Source of the DNA: Deltaproteobacteria bacterium
GTDB taxonomy: Bacteria > Desulfobacterota > Desulfuromonadia > Geobacterales > Pseudopelobacteraceae
Assembly (NCBI GenBank): GCA_021781535.1
Contig: JAJXWO010000031.1
Location: 1-47,440 of the forward strand
Direction: 5' to 3'
Length of the DNA stretch: 47,440 nt
Shown one piece after another: positions 7,832 to 15,876 of the stretch. Position 1 is the stretch's first letter, and each line of letters opens with the position of its first letter. The position numbers and the translations under genes were made by a program. A model generated the notes under the pieces. It was not told where the DNA came from. It saw only the letters and a list, made by a program, of their open reading frames with translations, and did not search any database.

Positions 7832-10504
7832 TTACGCCTCGGCAAAACTGGTGAAACCATCCTGGGTTAACCGCTCAAGCATCCTCTCAACTTTTATGAG
7901 GCTTAACGGTAAAGCGTGCGTTTCGCAGAAGGCCTTCAGTTTTGTTAGTGTTGGCCGAAGCTTGCGATCCGAACCGTGTAGCTTTGGCATCAGTTTCTGT
8001 ATGATCTGAGCGTCCAAAGCATCTTTGAACTGCCAACCAGCACCAGTTAGCATTGCATGATGGAAGAAGAAACAGGAAACCTCCAACGCCGTACGAAAAC
8101 CAAATTCTGCGCCAATAGGCGCTAATTCTGCAAATAACTCAGTCAATCGCTGTTTAAGCTCGACAGAAACTTCAGTGCCATTAGCAACTTTCGATGGTAG
8201 CTCTGCCATTGAGAACTTCGCTTGTGACGAACGGACAAAAGCATCTCCAAACTCTGAACCGCCGCCTGCTAAAGCATCCATATTAACGTGGCTAGGTGCA
8301 TCGAGGAATCCGGCAATATCACCAACGGTGGCACGAAACTCAATGACGTTCGCACGATCAAGTACTTTGGGTGAAAACATATAGGTTGTTTCGTCGATAT
8401 TTACCGTACCGATTACAAACAAGTTCTCTGGAAGACATATTTTTGCAGGTACTGGTAATGGATCTCCAACAAAAGCCTCTAAATCATGATCTGCAGAATG
8501 TAGCGCAATGTCTTGGCCTGACTCAATGGCAGAAAGTATGTCGGCAAAATACCTCTCAACATGTGAAAGGTTCATTTCGTCCAGGATCAGAAAATATGGA
8601 CGCTCAGGATCTATTTTTGCTCGAAGAATAAGATCGAGGGCACCACTCGCAGGCTTTCTGTAAAAATCAGGTTGTAGCGCATCCTGAAAACCAAGGACAT
8701 TATCGTTTGAAGTCCAGTCAGCGCCAACAGCAACTAAACGGAACTGGTCTGAAGTCTGGCTCATCCACGAGGCAAAAACATGGGCTAACTTGGTCTTCCC
8801 TGATCCTGATAGCCCGGTAAGGATGACAAAGCGCTTGGTGAGCAACGACGATATATAGCGAATGACTGTTGTTTCCTGAAGCCTAAGGTTGGCACTTTTA
8901 AAATCATTCGTTGCTTTGACAGAAATCTCCGTTAGCTGAATCGGAGTCTTTTGCTTAGCGGGAATTGCAGGTGTACCTTGGTGCAATTTTAAATAGTCGG
9001 AAATCACTTTAATAAATGAATCAGTAATTTCTTCAAGATTATCTATCTGGCAGCTTGCGAACGACTTGTACGTATATGATTCACTATATTTCTTGTCTGG
9101 GAAATTAGGCAGACCAAACACTGAAGTAATCGACCATTTTCTTGGCCAATTACCAGTTGCTTTTTGTGCAGTGGCGCTGACGCCATAGTTAACGCTAATT
9201 TCACCGTTCTCTTTACGAAACAAAAGAACCGGATAAACGCCTTCGACACTAGCAGATTGACCAGGCAAGAGGCAGGCAAGCCAAGGGATCTTTGTAGGGG
9301 TTCCCATGCCAAAACTGGTCTTGAATAAAATTCCTAGTTTCTTAGAAATATCTGATAGGTCTGCTGGGATTTGGACTTGGGTTAGTTCTTGGCTATCTGA
9401 ACGTGCTCGGTCTATGAATTGTTTTAAATACCCTGGGAAAATTTGCTTTAGTAATTTTAGTAATTCATCTGTATTTGAATTAACCACCCCGGAGCCTCCA
9501 TTTAACTCTATACCAATTTGTTTAATTAGCTTTTCAACATATTCAGGGTAAGGCGTAATATCAGTGATTGTTTTAATATTAATATTTTGATCTGATTCTA
9601 ACCACTCACCTGTTTTTTTCCAAGTAACTGGTAGCACATTCCGATAAGTGGATCGAGTAGCATCATGCTTGTATTTTCCTGAAACAATTCCATATCCCAA
9701 ATAAACTTTAATACCTCGTTTTGCGATAATTACATCACCTTCTTTAATTTCATTCGCAAACTGCCAACCTGCTAATGTGTCATTATATGGATTTGTCCTT
9801 TTCGGATCCTCTTTTATAATTGCCTGTTTTAATTCATCTTTAGTTTTGTATATCGACAATGAAGCCAACTCGTCTAGACCAAAAACTAGTGTATTATCCC
9901 TTTTACACTCGTCCCAAAATCGTGCACCTTCACCTAGACCACAAACCCAGTATCGAACACCCTTGTTTTTTAAATGGAAATTTCCTGAAGATGTCAGGCT
10001 TTCACCCAAGTTAAACTGAATAGATAATTTCTCTCGGGCTTTGTCTGAGAAACATGAATTAAGAAGTGCCCCACGTAATGCTGTCCTGCCTTCTTCCAGG
10101 CACATTTGTTGGAAAAGCGTTTCATCAAGTTGTGCGCCTGATGCTGCTTTTCGGAGTTGAGATACAGAACTTATGTCTTTGGGATTAAGCTCTTGTCCAT
10201 CAATCGGTTTGAGCTTCCAAAATGGTTCACTATTTAAATTTGCAAAAGGGAAAGCAACGCTGCTCGTCTGCCCTGTAGGTACCAAGCTCTTCCAATAAAC
10301 GGAAAAAAACTCATCTAAGCTATCCAAATCATCGTCAACTTTTATAAAGCTAGATGATATAACTCCTTGTTCAACGAGATCCATCAAAGCCAGCAGTAAT
10401 AGTGGCTTATGGGGAGCACCTCCTTTAGATATTTCTGGAATAGTGTCCCATGGCGCTCGCCGAAGGTTTGAAAAGTAGCTAGTGTATTGTTCTAAGTCAC
10501 TCAT
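7832..10504 (-). CDS. McrB-like AAA+ NTPase with SBD-like, EVE-like and MrcB-N domains
   Basis: Predicted motor and target reader, about 890 residues. Domains in order: about 1-160 resembles the sulfur-binding (SBD) module of ScoMcrA-type enzymes (GGAPHKPLLLLALMDL, then VAFPFANL, then EPFWKL); about 182-330 is EVE/PUA-like (RYWVCGLGEGARFW, then LAGWQFANEIKEGDVIIAKRG); about 360-510 fits MrcB-N/DUF3578 (KIPWLACLLPG); about 540-890 is the AAA+ core with Walker A GLSGSGKT, Walker B YFLILDEMN and sensor GTVNIDETT in place of the McrB MNTADRS motif. The ATG at 10504 overlaps the HIT stop as ATGA and has GGAG upstream, so it is preferred to the TTG at 10516. Domain calls come from sequence pattern only; the SBD call is the least certain. 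Confidence 0.85.
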   Translation of the reverse strand: MSDLEQYTSYFSNLRRAPWDTIPEISKGGAPHKPLLLLALMDLVEQGVISSSFIKVDDDLDSLDEFFSVYWKSLVPTGQTSSVAFPFANLNSEPFWKLKPIDGQELNPKDISSVSQLRKAASGAQLDETLFQQMCLEEGRTALRGALLNSCFSDKAREKLSIQFNLGESLTSSGNFHLKNKGVRYWVCGLGEGARFWDECKRDNTLVFGLDELASLSIYKTKDELKQAIIKEDPKRTNPYNDTLAGWQFANEIKEGDVIIAKRGIKVYLGYGIVSGKYKHDATRSTYRNVLPVTWKKTGEWLESDQNINIKTITDITPYPEYVEKLIKQIGIELNGGSGVVNSNTDELLKLLKQIFPGYLKQFIDRARSDSQELTQVQIPADLSDISKKLGILFKTSFGMGTPTKIPWLACLLPGQSASVEGVYPVLLFRKENGEISVNYGVSATAQKATGNWPRKWSITSVFGLPNFPDKKYSESYTYKSFASCQIDNLEEITDSFIKVISDYLKLHQGTPAIPAKQKTPIQLTEISVKATNDFKSANLRLQETTVIRYISSLLTKRFVILTGLSGSGKTKLAHVFASWMSQTSDQFRLVAVGADWTSNDNVLGFQDALQPDFYRKPASGALDLILRAKIDPERPYFLILDEMNLSHVERYFADILSAIESGQDIALHSADHDLEAFVGDPLPVPAKICLPENLFVIGTVNIDETTYMFSPKVLDRANVIEFRATVGDIAGFLDAPSHVNMDALAGGGSEFGDAFVRSSQAKFSMAELPSKVANGTEVSVELKQRLTELFAELAPIGAEFGFRTALEVSCFFFHHAMLTGAGWQFKDALDAQIIQKLMPKLHGSDRKLRPTLTKLKAFCETHALPLSLIKVERMLERLTQDGFTSFAEA

Positions 10505-10881
10505 GGGTTTCTCCAATAAGGTGCTTTATCAGGCATGATCCAACGGACTCCGCCGCGTGGGTCTTCTATGTCTCCGTTGTAGCGAGGTATCAAGTGCAGG
10601 TGTAGGTGCATTATAGTCTGGCCCGCGGCAGTGCCGTCATTGATGCCAATGTTAAAGCCATCGGGGCTTAGCTCTTCAATCAGGACCTTCCTCACTTCAG
10701 TCAACAAATTGAACATTGCCGCCTGATCGTCACTGTTTGCCTCGAAAAACGAGGCATAATGACGTTTCGGAATAATCAGGGTATGACCCAGAGTTACAGG
10801 ATACGCATCATTGATGGCCATAGAGTGGTCATTTGCAAGGATGATTCTGGAAGGATCAAGTGAGCAAAAAGGGCAGGTCAT
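10501..10881 (-). CDS. HIT-family nucleotide hydrolase/transferase
   Basis: Protein of 126 residues with the complete histidine triad MHLHLHLIPR (H92, H94, H96) and an N-terminal CPFC pair of the zinc-containing HIT branch (Hint/Fhit-like). Such enzymes cleave nucleoside phosphoramidates, dinucleoside polyphosphates or adenylated substrates to release NMP. It lies 38 bases after the Fic gene and overlaps the McrB-like gene by four bases (ATGA), so it is embedded in the putative defence operon and not merely beside it. That linkage suggests a job in removing AMP or processing a nucleotide during the response, which is an inference. It has no signal peptide and should be cytosolic. Confidence 0.9.
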   Translation of the reverse strand: MTCPFCSLDPSRIILANDHSMAINDAYPVTLGHTLIIPKRHYASFFEANSDDQAAMFNLLTEVRKVLIEELSPDGFNIGINDGTAAGQTIMHLHLHLIPRYNGDIEDPRGGVRWIMPDKAPYWRNP

Positions 10882-10919
10882 ATAACAATCTCATTTGAAT
10901 CTTTTTTAGTTGGTTAGAC

Positions 10920-12035
10920 TTAACTATTAGTTGCAAATTTGTACCTCACCGCTCGACCTTGTCCAACACGCTCCAAAATCCCCATCACATGCAACTGATC
11001 CAACTCCCGATACGCCGTCACTCGACTACAATGCGTCATGGAAGCAAACTTCTGCGTGGTCAATCCACCCTCAAATCCATCCGGACCAGCGTCCAACAGT
11101 CGGTTGATAACCTTCTTCTGCCGATCCGTCAGCTTATCCTGGGCATGTGTTCGCCAGAACTCTGCCTTGGAGAAAACGCCATTGAGCATGTCGTCGGAAT
11201 GTTTTATTGCTCTTGCATAACATCCCAGAAACCAGACCAACCACCCGGTAACGTCACAAGATCCTTTTTGTGTGTTCTCCAGTATATTGTAATAGTCTTC
11301 CCGCTCGCTCATGATCTCGGCGGACAGGGTGTAATACCTCACCCTCTGCTTATCATCCTGTGCCAGTGCCATATCAGTCAGCGCCCGTGCAATGCGGCCA
11401 TTGCCATCATCGAATGGATGAATCGTCACAAACCACAAATGAGCTATTGCGGCACGGATGATGCCTTCAACATTCCCCTGGCTATCGTCCCACCAAGTCA
11501 GAAACTTCTGTATCTCCTGGTCAAGCCGGTCTGATGGCGGTGCCTCGTAATGAACCTTCTCCCTGCCTATCGGTCCCGACAATACTCTCATCGGTTCTTC
11601 ACTGTCCCGCCAGCCTCCGACTTTGATCTTATGCATTCCGGAATAGCCGGTAGGAAAAAGGGCAGCCTGCCAGCCCCAAAGACGTTCGGAAGATAAAGAC
11701 GTGTCGTAATTCTGGGTTGCATCAATAAGAACCGAAACGAGATCATCAACCCTTCGGTCAAACGGCAATCCGGCAGAGGGAAGCCCCAGCTTCCGTGCTA
11801 CAGAAGATCGGACTGATTGAACATCCAGATGCTCTCCCTCAATCGCAGAGGTCTTGATGGCTTCTTCCACAAGAATCTCCGCCTGGGCCTGATGCTCCAG
11901 GTTGAAACCAAGGTTGGCCACCTTGCTGAGCAGTTTTCCCTGCAATAGGCGACACTCTCCCAACGGCGTGATGAGTGCGTCTGTATCCCACGTCAGGGCT
12001 GGCCATGCGTTATGTTGCCAGATATATTTGATCAT
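10920..12035 (-). CDS. Fic-domain protein adenylyltransferase, class II (DUF4172-Fic-wHTH)
   Basis: Protein of 371 residues that would transfer AMP (or another NMP) from a nucleotide to target hydroxyl groups. The N-terminal DUF4172-like part starts with the usual YIWQ..WP pattern, which is why ATG 12035 was chosen over 12071. The inhibitory helix motif TSAIEG (T62, E66, G67) fits (S/T)xxxE(G/N) at the N-terminal side, which makes it class II. The catalytic loop HPFDDGNGR (residues 206-214) is intact. The last 75 residues look like a winged helix (FASMTHCSRVTAYRELDQL), suggesting DNA binding or self-regulation. It is first in the fic-hit-mcrB-mcrC series. Its role as toxin or regulator is not shown by sequence. 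Confidence 0.92.
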   Translation of the reverse strand: MIKYIWQHNAWPALTWDTDALITPLGECRLLQGKLLSKVANLGFNLEHQAQAEILVEEAIKTSAIEGEHLDVQSVRSSVARKLGLPSAGLPFDRRVDDLVSVLIDATQNYDTSLSSERLWGWQAALFPTGYSGMHKIKVGGWRDSEEPMRVLSGPIGREKVHYEAPPSDRLDQEIQKFLTWWDDSQGNVEGIIRAAIAHLWFVTIHPFDDGNGRIARALTDMALAQDDKQRVRYYTLSAEIMSEREDYYNILENTQKGSCDVTGWLVWFLGCYARAIKHSDDMLNGVFSKAEFWRTHAQDKLTDRQKKVINRLLDAGPDGFEGGLTTQKFASMTHCSRVTAYRELDQLHVMGILERVGQGRAVRYKFATNS

Positions 12036-12109
12036 AATTGTGTCCACTAATCGCTTCAGAATGATATGCATTTACGCTTAACACAGCAACCCGTTAAAGG
12101 CAATTCATA

Positions 12110-12265
12110 TCATGTTTCCGGTAACGATGGCTGCAACTGCCTGATTCCACACAGCATGCCTGTTACCTCTCGCCGGGTTTCCCCAGTATGAGCAAGTGCA
12201 ACATGGGTAAGCCGAGCTTCCTCTGAAGCGATTAACTCAATGAATCGGTCTCTACTATTCTTCAT
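12110..12265 (-). CDS. possible 51-residue protein between hipA and fic
   Basis: Short ORF whose ATG lies seven bases after the stop of the HipA-like gene, on the same strand. It encodes a charged, mostly helical peptide (KNSRDRFIELIASEEARL at the start). No clear ribosome binding site is visible, so translation would depend on coupling to the upstream gene. No family is recognised. It could be a small partner of the kinase or simply non-coding spacer. Confidence 0.3.
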   Translation of the reverse strand: MKNSRDRFIELIASEEARLTHVALAHTGETRREVTGMLCGIRQLQPSLPET

Positions 12266-12272
12266 CAACGTT

Positions 12273-13601
12273 TTATCCGTGTGGTCCAATGATTCGCGGT
12301 CCACTGGCCATCTTCTGCAGAATATCATGGTTTTCGGCGCACAAGTTCCGGAATGGCTCTGATATGCGCACATCTTTTCCAGCCTCCAACCAAAACCTTT
12401 TGGCATTTTCATACACGTCACCCAATTCAAAAGCTACCGGGGGGTGATACGTCCCCGCTGAGAGCTCTTCGCCGTCTCTTGGCCGGTAGTACATCGGCAG
12501 CATGTCATAGACCGGAGAAAGTTCGAATCTGGTTCGTTCCTGGTTTGCCGGAATAAACGAGATATTGCCATGGTGCCGGTCAGTATTTGCAATCAAGCTG
12601 CCGAACAAATCCAGTTTGGCGAGATTTGTTGCCTCGTCTGGTGACACTGTTTTTGTGGAAAGCAGTTTCTTCGATGCTGCCGTCCAATTACTTCCCATTC
12701 CGATAAACTCAGCGTCTACAACAGTCAAAGAGTTATCAGGGGTTCGTCCAAACATACCAACGCGGTCAAAGCGCTCCACTTCCAGGAAGGTCCTGTTGCC
12801 AACGGGATGGATTGAAGACGACACTGCTGAAATCCCCATATCTCCAACTATGTTGAGCGCAATATGTTCGCACACCAGCAAATCTGACCACCGTTGTCCG
12901 GAGGGTGTGGACAGCAGTGGTGAAAACTTTACCAATACCCTTTTGGGGAGACCTTCCCGCTCCGTCAACACGGTAAACTTCGGCTGTTCACCACCAGCAG
13001 ATGAGCCTGCAGGATCGCCTGCTATCGCTTCTTCTGCAAGTCTGGGGTAATCAGCTGCAGTATAAAACACAGGCTGAAGCCGTGAAGCAGCCATATACCT
13101 CGAAAGTGATTCTTCACCAATGATTACATCTCCGACGGTATCCTCACCTCGTCTGGTCAAAGCGACGAGAACGTCATCCTCTTTCCAACTGGTAAGGCGT
13201 TCGGAAAGCCCAAGCTCTGGTCCGAACCGCTGGGCAAAGGCGCGGCCGACAAAACCGTCCGGTTTCAGGTCATAGATGAACCAGGGGATTGAAGAGTAAT
13301 AACGTGAAGGCCAAATCTCTCCTGCCCACCAATAGCCACCATACAATGACCATAGCGTACCGGCAAAATGTACGTTGCCATTTTCATCTATGCGATACAC
13401 AGGCAATTGATGGCCGATGCCAGGGAGATCGCGGGGACGAGCATAGGTGCTTGCCCTGGCTTGACCAAAAGAGACGATTTTAGCCCCGACAAGTTTTGTC
13501 AATCGTGAAAGAGTCGCCGGGCTTATATCACCAAGAAGCTGCCTCAGGTTTCTTGCTGGTAATGGCCTGTCATAAAGGACAGTGAGAAGTTTGTTTGCCA
13601 T
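12273..13601 (-). CDS. yjjJ: HipA-family serine kinase toxin, YjjJ/HipH type
   Basis: Protein of 442 residues, close to the 443 of E. coli YjjJ. It begins with a winged-helix segment (about 1-60: SPATLSRLTKLVGAKIVSFG), which takes the place of a separate HipB antitoxin. The HipA kinase core follows: a glycine-rich SSAGGEQPKF loop, a conserved K in RVLVKFSP, LEVERFDR, the catalytic ANTDRHHGN (D of the HRD-like loop) and FELSPVYDMLP (metal-binding D). The start at 13601 is chosen by family length and because a TATAAT box at 13618-13623 leaves the upstream ATGs outside or at the very start of the transcript. It has no hipB neighbour. The island setting suggests phage defence or dormancy; that is inference. 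Confidence 0.88.
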   Translation of the reverse strand: MANKLLTVLYDRPLPARNLRQLLGDISPATLSRLTKLVGAKIVSFGQARASTYARPRDLPGIGHQLPVYRIDENGNVHFAGTLWSLYGGYWWAGEIWPSRYYSSIPWFIYDLKPDGFVGRAFAQRFGPELGLSERLTSWKEDDVLVALTRRGEDTVGDVIIGEESLSRYMAASRLQPVFYTAADYPRLAEEAIAGDPAGSSAGGEQPKFTVLTEREGLPKRVLVKFSPLLSTPSGQRWSDLLVCEHIALNIVGDMGISAVSSSIHPVGNRTFLEVERFDRVGMFGRTPDNSLTVVDAEFIGMGSNWTAASKKLLSTKTVSPDEATNLAKLDLFGSLIANTDRHHGNISFIPANQERTRFELSPVYDMLPMYYRPRDGEELSAGTYHPPVAFELGDVYENAKRFWLEAGKDVRISEPFRNLCAENHDILQKMASGPRIIGPHG

Positions 13602-13617
13602 GTGGGAGTTAACAGTC

Positions 13618-13654
13618 ATTATAGCCACACTTTGTGAAACGATATTGAAACGAT
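13618..13654 (-). promoter_or_regulatory. likely promoter and operator of the HipA-like gene
   Basis: On the minus strand a consensus TATAAT lies at 13623-13618. Upstream, the 9-mer ATCGTTTCA occurs twice with an 11-bp period (13654-13646 and 13643-13635), one helical turn apart and over the -35 area. This is the form expected of an operator bound by a regulator such as the HTH of the encoded protein. The -35 hexamer itself is poor. Confidence 0.45.
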
Positions 13655-14099
13655 TTAAGATAAATGTTATCTATAATAATAAATATGTTACGTAATATCA
13701 AGCGGTGATTTGCTGGATAATACTTTATAGTGTAAACCGGCGTACAAAATTGATGATCATCTAAAAGGCACCCCCCAAAGCACCAATGGAGGATAAACTT
13801 CCTGGTATGCTTTAAAGAGTCCAATCAATCACGATAGTATCGCAAGCGGATGGCTTCAAGATATTCACGACGGGAACAAAGCACCATGGACAGGCCTCCT
13901 TTCGGTTACCTGTAATATGATGCAACGTATCTCTTTTACTACCAGCTACGGTTACATTTAATTTGAGTCAATTCGCTATTACTCCTCCTTTGATTGTAAC
14001 CTGTTTTTTTGCAGGTATACTCACTGGTAGCTTGTATCGATGTGTCGAGCCTGAAAACGTTTCGGTTCTGTTTACTAAAATGAGAAAATGGAGACTGTC
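13655..14099. other. intergenic region at island right edge
   Basis: About 440 bases between the HipA-like gene and the oxidoreductase gene. A weak 71-codon frame on the minus strand lacks a ribosome binding site and family resemblance. No integrase, tRNA or attachment repeat is visible. GC content rises again towards 14100, so the island border probably lies here. Confidence 0.4.
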
Positions 14100-15104
14100 A
14101 TGGCAAATACGATAAGTCGCGAGATTCAGTTAGCCTCCCGCCCTCACGGAATTCCCACAGCAGCAAATTTTACCATGGTGCAAACCACGCTGCCACCACT
14201 GCAAGATCAGGAGGTGCTGGTTCGTAACCTCTTTATGTCGGTGGATCCCTACATGCGTGGTCGCATGAATGAAGGGAAATCATACGTTCCACAGTTCGAG
14301 ATAGCTAAACCACTGGAAGGAGGAGCAGTCGGTGAGGTCATCGAGTCGCACGCCACTGGATTCAAGCCGGGCGATGTCGTTACTTCCAGCTATGGATGGC
14401 GGGAATACTTCATCGCTGCACCGAACGAATTGCAGTCGGTCAGCCGCGAGATTCAGCCGCTCTCGGTGTATCTTGGCGCCCTCGGCATGACGGGACTGAC
14501 CGCGTGGGCCGGTTTGCATCAGGGTGAGGTGAAAGCGGGGGAAACTATTTATATCTCGGGAGCTGCCGGTGCGGTGGGAAGTGTCGCCGGGCAACTCGCC
14601 AAATTACTCGGCTGCCGGGTAATCGGGTCTGCCGGTTCAGCGGAAAAGGTGAAGTTTCTGCGGACAGAATGCGGATTTGACAGCGCTTTTAACTATAAGG
14701 ATGGTTCAGTTCTCGACCAGCTGAAATTGAATGCGCCGGACGGGATCGATGTCTATTTCGATAATGTCGGAGGCGAATCACTTGAAGCAGCACTGGCAGT
14801 TTTGCGACTGCATGGTCGGATCATCGCCTGTGGCGGTATCTCCGGGTATAACGCGGAACGCCCAATGCCCGGGCCGGCCAATCTCTTTAACATAACGACC
14901 AAACGGCTGACAATGAAAGGCCTGATGGTTTTTGACTGGATGGATCGACAAGCGGAGTTCAGGAAAGAAGTGGGAGACTATTTTCTAGCCGGCAAACTGA
15001 AGCACAAAGAGACCGTGGTGGAAGGACTTGATCAGGCGGTTGCCGCATTCATCGGCCTTTTCCATGGGCAGAATGTGGGCAAGATGGTCGTGAAATTGAC
15101 GTAA
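14100..15104 (+). CDS. NADPH-dependent zinc-free medium-chain oxidoreductase (CurA/PTGR-like)
   Basis: Protein of about 334 residues of the medium-chain dehydrogenase/reductase superfamily, in the branch of leukotriene B4 12-hydroxydehydrogenase/PTGR1 and bacterial CurA, which reduce the double bond of alpha,beta-unsaturated carbonyls with NADPH. Visible family marks are SVDPYMRGRM (about residues 45-54), GMTGLTAWAGL (about 125-135), the nucleotide-binding loop SGAAGAVGSVAGQLAKLLG (about 150-168) and DVYFDNVGGESLEAAL. Zinc ligands are absent, as expected. The ATG at 14100 has GGAG seven bases upstream and is preferred to 14088. It stands alone before the ferredoxin gene. Confidence 0.9.
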   Translation: MANTISREIQLASRPHGIPTAANFTMVQTTLPPLQDQEVLVRNLFMSVDPYMRGRMNEGKSYVPQFEIAKPLEGGAVGEVIESHATGFKPGDVVTSSYGWREYFIAAPNELQSVSREIQPLSVYLGALGMTGLTAWAGLHQGEVKAGETIYISGAAGAVGSVAGQLAKLLGCRVIGSAGSAEKVKFLRTECGFDSAFNYKDGSVLDQLKLNAPDGIDVYFDNVGGESLEAALAVLRLHGRIIACGGISGYNAERPMPGPANLFNITTKRLTMKGLMVFDWMDRQAEFRKEVGDYFLAGKLKHKETVVEGLDQAVAAFIGLFHGQNVGKMVVKLT

Positions 15105-15157
15105 AACGGGTAGTACAAGTATTGATATTAACTAACACAACAAAAGGAGAAACAACC

Positions 15158-15361
15158 ATGGCAAAAGAGGCATTTGTTGATCAGGATATGTGTATCGGTT
15201 GTGGAGTTTGTGTCGACAATCTTCCCGACGTATTCCATTTGAACGCGTATGGCAAAGCAGAATGTTTTGATCCAAATGGGGCAACCGAAGAGGAGATTCA
15301 ACTTCAGGCCATTGATGTCTGTCCGGTAACCTGCATCAGTTGGAGAGAAACTTGCAACTGA
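15158..15361 (+). CDS. single-cluster [4Fe-4S] ferredoxin
   Basis: Small electron carrier of 67 residues. A CIGCGVC motif (residues 12-18) provides three cysteines of one [4Fe-4S] cluster, and the fourth is in the DVCPVTCISW segment near the C terminus, which has an extra cysteine. This fits the one-cluster ferredoxins of Desulfuromonadota and Thermotoga type, not the 2[4Fe-4S] clostridial kind. AAAGGAG lies about seven bases before the ATG at 15158. It follows the oxidoreductase gene by 53 bases and may serve an unidentified low-potential enzyme. Confidence 0.93.
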   Translation: MAKEAFVDQDMCIGCGVCVDNLPDVFHLNAYGKAECFDPNGATEEEIQLQAIDVCPVTCISWRETCN

Positions 15362-15407
15362 TATATAAGATTGTTTAAAGCCATTGCGAACATACAGAGG
15401 TGGGAAC

Positions 15408-15623
15408 ATGGAAGATAGCAAGCAGAACATCAATCACCAGGATACTCGTTTGTCGGAGAGTAACTGCAGAATAAACGAGGTATTGTCGGAGCAAATAGCA
15501 ATAATTCAAGAGTTGGCACCTCAGTTGGATACGACTGATTTGAATCAACTGGAAGCAAACCTTGCCGAGGTCGCAGCGGCGATGAACAAGCTCAAGGAAT
15601 TAATGGCGTATCTCCCCAAGTGA
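15408..15623 (+). CDS. small acidic coiled-coil protein, unknown
   Basis: Seventy-one residues, almost entirely predicted helix, with heptad-like leucines (INEVLSEQIAIIQELAPQL, later LNQLEANLAEVAAAMNKLKEL). GAGGTGGG precedes the ATG at 15408. It has no cysteine pair, membrane segment or known motif beyond a single Cys near residue 21. It is 46 bases after the ferredoxin gene on the same strand and probably co-transcribed. I do not recognise the family. Confidence 0.6.
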   Translation: MEDSKQNINHQDTRLSESNCRINEVLSEQIAIIQELAPQLDTTDLNQLEANLAEVAAAMNKLKELMAYLPK

Positions 15624-15876
15624 ATAGAGTGGGTGATAAATTGTTTGAAATCACCGGGATCTAACTGAGCTTCACCGGAACGCTGACATTCAGTGGGCAC
15701 CGGGGGAGTCAGCCCTTGACACGAGACATGAGTGGAAAACAGATATAACTACGAAGTTCCAACCAAACGGGAGGACAGGTGACTCCGGTCTCCGCTGTTA
15801 TGTTGGATAAATGCTGAACTTCAGAAACCCGAAAAGCCACTTACACAAAATACTTTACAAGCCCACAAGGACATGT

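Noticed and set aside
3482..13660. A classic integrase-bearing island with duplicated tRNA end
   Set aside because: No integrase or transposase gene and no second copy of the tRNA-Ser 3' end was found, so island ends can only be estimated from composition and the ArdC scar.
13609..13824. A 71-codon minus-strand frame upstream of the HipA-like gene
   Set aside because: It covers the predicted promoter and repeats, and has no ribosome binding site or recognisable family.
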